Part shown: positions 61,732 to 64,000 of the stretch, piece by piece
Position numbering within the stretch: position 1 is the stretch's first letter
How the letters are laid out: the number at the start of each line of letters is the position of its first letter
Origin: Devosia sp.
GTDB taxonomy: Bacteria > Pseudomonadota > Alphaproteobacteria > Rhizobiales > Devosiaceae
Direction: 5' to 3'
Length of the DNA: 64,000 bases
Assembly: GCF_014860165.1 (NCBI RefSeq)
Contig: NZ_JACZKG010000028.1
Span: 1-64,000, forward strand
The notes under the pieces: model-generated
Database searches by the model: none
Seen by the model: the letters and a program-made list of their open reading frames with translations, nothing else
What the model was told of the DNA's origin: nothing
Made by a program: the position numbers and the translations under genes

Positions 61732-62718
61732 CTACCGTGCGTGCCTCGCCTTGATCCAGCGCACGGTCTGGCTCCAGGAGCGCATGACGATGGTGCTGGT
61801 CTGGACGGAATTGCGCCGCAGGCGGACGCCTTCGAGCAAGGTGCCGTCGGTGACGCCGGTAGCGGCCACCAGCACGTCGCCGGCGGCCAGCTCGCTCACG
61901 TCATAGATGCGGTTCGGGTCTTCGATGCCCATGGCGCGGGCGCGTTCGCGCTTGGGGGGCGTGTCGAGGATGAGCTTGCCCTGCATCTGGCCGCCGATGC
62001 AGCGCAGCGCCGCAGCGGCGAGGACGCCCTCAGGGGCGCCGCCGGAGCCGAGATAGATGTCGATGCCGGTATCCTCGGTATTGACCGCGTGGATGACGCC
62101 GGCAATGTCGCCGTCGCTGATCAGCTTGACGGCGACGCCGGTGGTGCGCAGTTCCTCGATCAGGCCGGCATGGCGCGGTCGGTCGAGCACGATGGCGGTA
62201 ATTTCGCTCAGCGGCACGCCCTTGGCCTTGGCGAGGGCCCGGACATTTTCGGTGGCCGTCCAGTCGATATGGACGGTGCCGGGTGCATATTCGGCGCCGA
62301 TGGCAATCTTGTGCATGTAGACATTGCGGGCGACGTTCAGCAGCCCGCCGCGCTCGGCCATTGCCAGGACCACGATCGAATCGGGCTGGTTCTTGGCGCA
62401 GAGGGTGACGCCTTCCAGCGGGTCGACGGCGATGTCGACTTCCGGCCCCTGCCCGTTTCCGACGGACTGGCCAATGAAGAGATCGTCGCACTCATTGGCT
62501 TCGCCTTCGCCGATGACGATGCGGCCGGAAATGGAGACGCGGTCGAGTTCGGCCTTCATGGCCTTGACGGCAGCCTCGTCGGCGGCCTGCTCGTCGCCCT
62601 TGCCGCGCCATTCGGCAGCCGCGATGGCCGCGCGCTCGGTGACGCGCACCAGCTCCAGGGTCAGGCTGCGGTGAAGATTGGCGGGGCTCTTGTCGCCCTC
62701 GACCTTGCTCAGCTTCAT
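61732..62718 (-). CDS. glpX: Class II fructose-1,6-bisphosphatase
   Basis: VTERAAIAAAEWRGKGDEQAADEAAVKAM; VIGEGEANECDDLFIGQ; VDIAVDPLEGVTLCA. Confidence 0.95.
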   Translation of the reverse strand: MKLSKVEGDKSPANLHRSLTLELVRVTERAAIAAAEWRGKGDEQAADEAAVKAMKAELDRVSISGRIVIGEGEANECDDLFIGQSVGNGQGPEVDIAVDPLEGVTLCAKNQPDSIVVLAMAERGGLLNVARNVYMHKIAIGAEYAPGTVHIDWTATENVRALAKAKGVPLSEITAIVLDRPRHAGLIEELRTTGVAVKLISDGDIAGVIHAVNTEDTGIDIYLGSGGAPEGVLAAAALRCIGGQMQGKLILDTPPKRERARAMGIEDPNRIYDVSELAAGDVLVAATGVTDGTLLEGVRLRRNSVQTSTIVMRSWSQTVRWIKARHAR

Positions 62719-62756
62719 CTTGGTTCCCCCCGGGCCAGACTTGCCCGAGACGGGTG

Positions 62757-64000
62757 TCAGAGCGTTTCGATCCGGATCAACTGCGGTTCACCCACGATAA
62801 ACCCGTCGGCGGCGATCTGCGCAAGCGATTCACGCACAGCCGATTCCAAAGTCTGTTGAGTGATCATCACCACGGTGCGGGTGGGCGAGCCATCCAGCGC
62901 CACTGCCTTAGCGTTCAAATCCGACCGCTGGATGACGGAGTCGATGGAAATGGCGTGCTCGGCCATGCGGCTGGCAATGGCGGCGAGAGCGCCGGGCACG
63001 TCCTTGGCGTTGAGGCGGATATAGTAGCCCCCGTCATGGGCGCGCATCGGGGCCTGCTTGTAGGGCAGCAGTTCCTCGCTGGGCACGCCAAGCGGCGGCA
63101 CGCGCGTGCCGCGGGCGATATCGAGGATATCCGACAGCACCGAGGACGCCGTCGGCGGGCCGCCGGCGCCGGGGCCGGCCAGCAGCAGTTCGTGCACATG
63201 GTCGGTTTCGAGGGCCACCGCGTTCATCACCCCATCGACGCCGGCAATGGCGCTGCCCTTGGGCACGAAGGTGGGATGCACGCGCTGCTCGATGCCCTCA
63301 TCGGTGCGCTGAGCGATACCGAGCAGCTTGATCTTGTAGCCCAGTTCGGCGGCCACCTTGATGTCGTGCTGGGTGATGCGGGAAATGCCCTCGACCCGGA
63401 TCTGGTCGGGGGCGATCTCGTAGCCGAAGCACAGGGTGGCGAGGATCGAGAGCTTGTGGGCGGTGTCAAAACCCTCGACATCGAAGGTCGGGTCGGCCTC
63501 GGCATAGCCCAAAGCCTGCGCATCCTTCAGGCAATCGGCGAAACTGATGTCCTCGTTGCCCATGCGGGTGAGGATATAGTTGCAGGTGCCGTTCATGATG
63601 CCGAACACCTTGGCGATGCGGGCCGAGCCCAATCCCTCGCGCAGGGTTTTGATGACGGGGATGCCACCGGCGACAGCGGCCTCGAAGCCGAGCTGGGCGC
63701 CCGATTCCTCGGCCATGCGGGCCAGGGTCACGCCATGCTTGGCCAGCAGTGCCTTGTTGGCGGTGACCACTGGCCTACCGATTTCAAGCGCGGCCTTCAC
63801 GGCCGCAAACGCGGGACCGTCTTCGCCGCCGATCAGCTCGACGAAGAGATCGATGCCGTCGGATTTGGCCAGTGCCACCGGGTCGTCGAACCACTCGAGG
63901 CCGGAAATATCAATGCCGCGGTCGCGGGAACGCGAGCGCGCGGCAACGGCCGTCACGACGAGCTGGCGCCCCAGTTTTTTCGTGAGTTCGGCGCCGTCCT
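62757..64000 (-). CDS. hom: Homoserine dehydrogenase, C-terminal part (N-terminus beyond window)
   Basis: VTANKALLAKHG; GIMNGTCNYILTRM; ALGYAEADPTFDVEGFDTAHKLSILA; ACT domain at the C-terminus; frame open to the window edge. Confidence 0.96.
   Translation of the reverse strand, partial: DGAELTKKLGRQLVVTAVAARSRSRDRGIDISGLEWFDDPVALAKSDGIDLFVELIGGEDGPAFAAVKAALEIGRPVVTANKALLAKHGVTLARMAEESGAQLGFEAAVAGGIPVIKTLREGLGSARIAKVFGIMNGTCNYILTRMGNEDISFADCLKDAQALGYAEADPTFDVEGFDTAHKLSILATLCFGYEIAPDQIRVEGISRITQHDIKVAAELGYKIKLLGIAQRTDEGIEQRVHPTFVPKGSAIAGVDGVMNAVALETDHVHELLLAGPGAGGPPTASSVLSDILDIARGTRVPPLGVPSEELLPYKQAPMRAHDGGYYIRLNAKDVPGALAAIASRMAEHAISIDSVIQRSDLNAKAVALDGSPTRTVVMITQQTLESAVRESLAQIAADGFIVGEPQLIRIETL

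Overview
GC-rich (by eye), densely coding chromosomal window. Gene families and synteny (scpA-scpB, SPOR-argS-dgt, valS-popZ-tolC-pcm, hom-glpX-recJ, aapJQMP, an NDUFS4-like complex I accessory gene) fit an alphaproteobacterium of the Hyphomicrobiales, plausibly Devosia-like (inference). I support about 55 CDS, 6 tRNAs (Cys-GCA, Asn-GUU, Pro-UGG, Arg-UCU, Glu-UUC, Glu-CUC) and several hairpins or terminators. I saw no rRNA, CRISPR array, intact transposon or prophage. Most of the window is core housekeeping. Points for a second look: (i) an 8-gene sugar locus (CUT1 ABC transporter, two Gfo/Idh/MocA dehydrogenases, two TIM-barrel isomerase/epimerase proteins, divergent LacI regulator) with paired LacI-type operators and internal hairpins; (ii) a general amino-acid (Aap-type) transporter locus with an apparently enlarged AapQ permease and a second substrate-binding protein; (iii) two oppositely oriented copies of a ~93-bp bipartite palindromic element 51 kb apart; (iv) a 34-aa upstream ORF overlapping the start of an ABC exporter; (v) hairpins that appear to sequester ribosome-binding sites upstream of a serine hydrolase and of photolyase; (vi) pobA/pobR with pcaQ but no pca structural genes nearby; (vii) a 5'-truncated acyltransferase remnant close to tRNA-Arg. 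I cannot point to one clearly undescribed defence or mobile system. The sugar locus is the best candidate for uncharacterised biochemistry.
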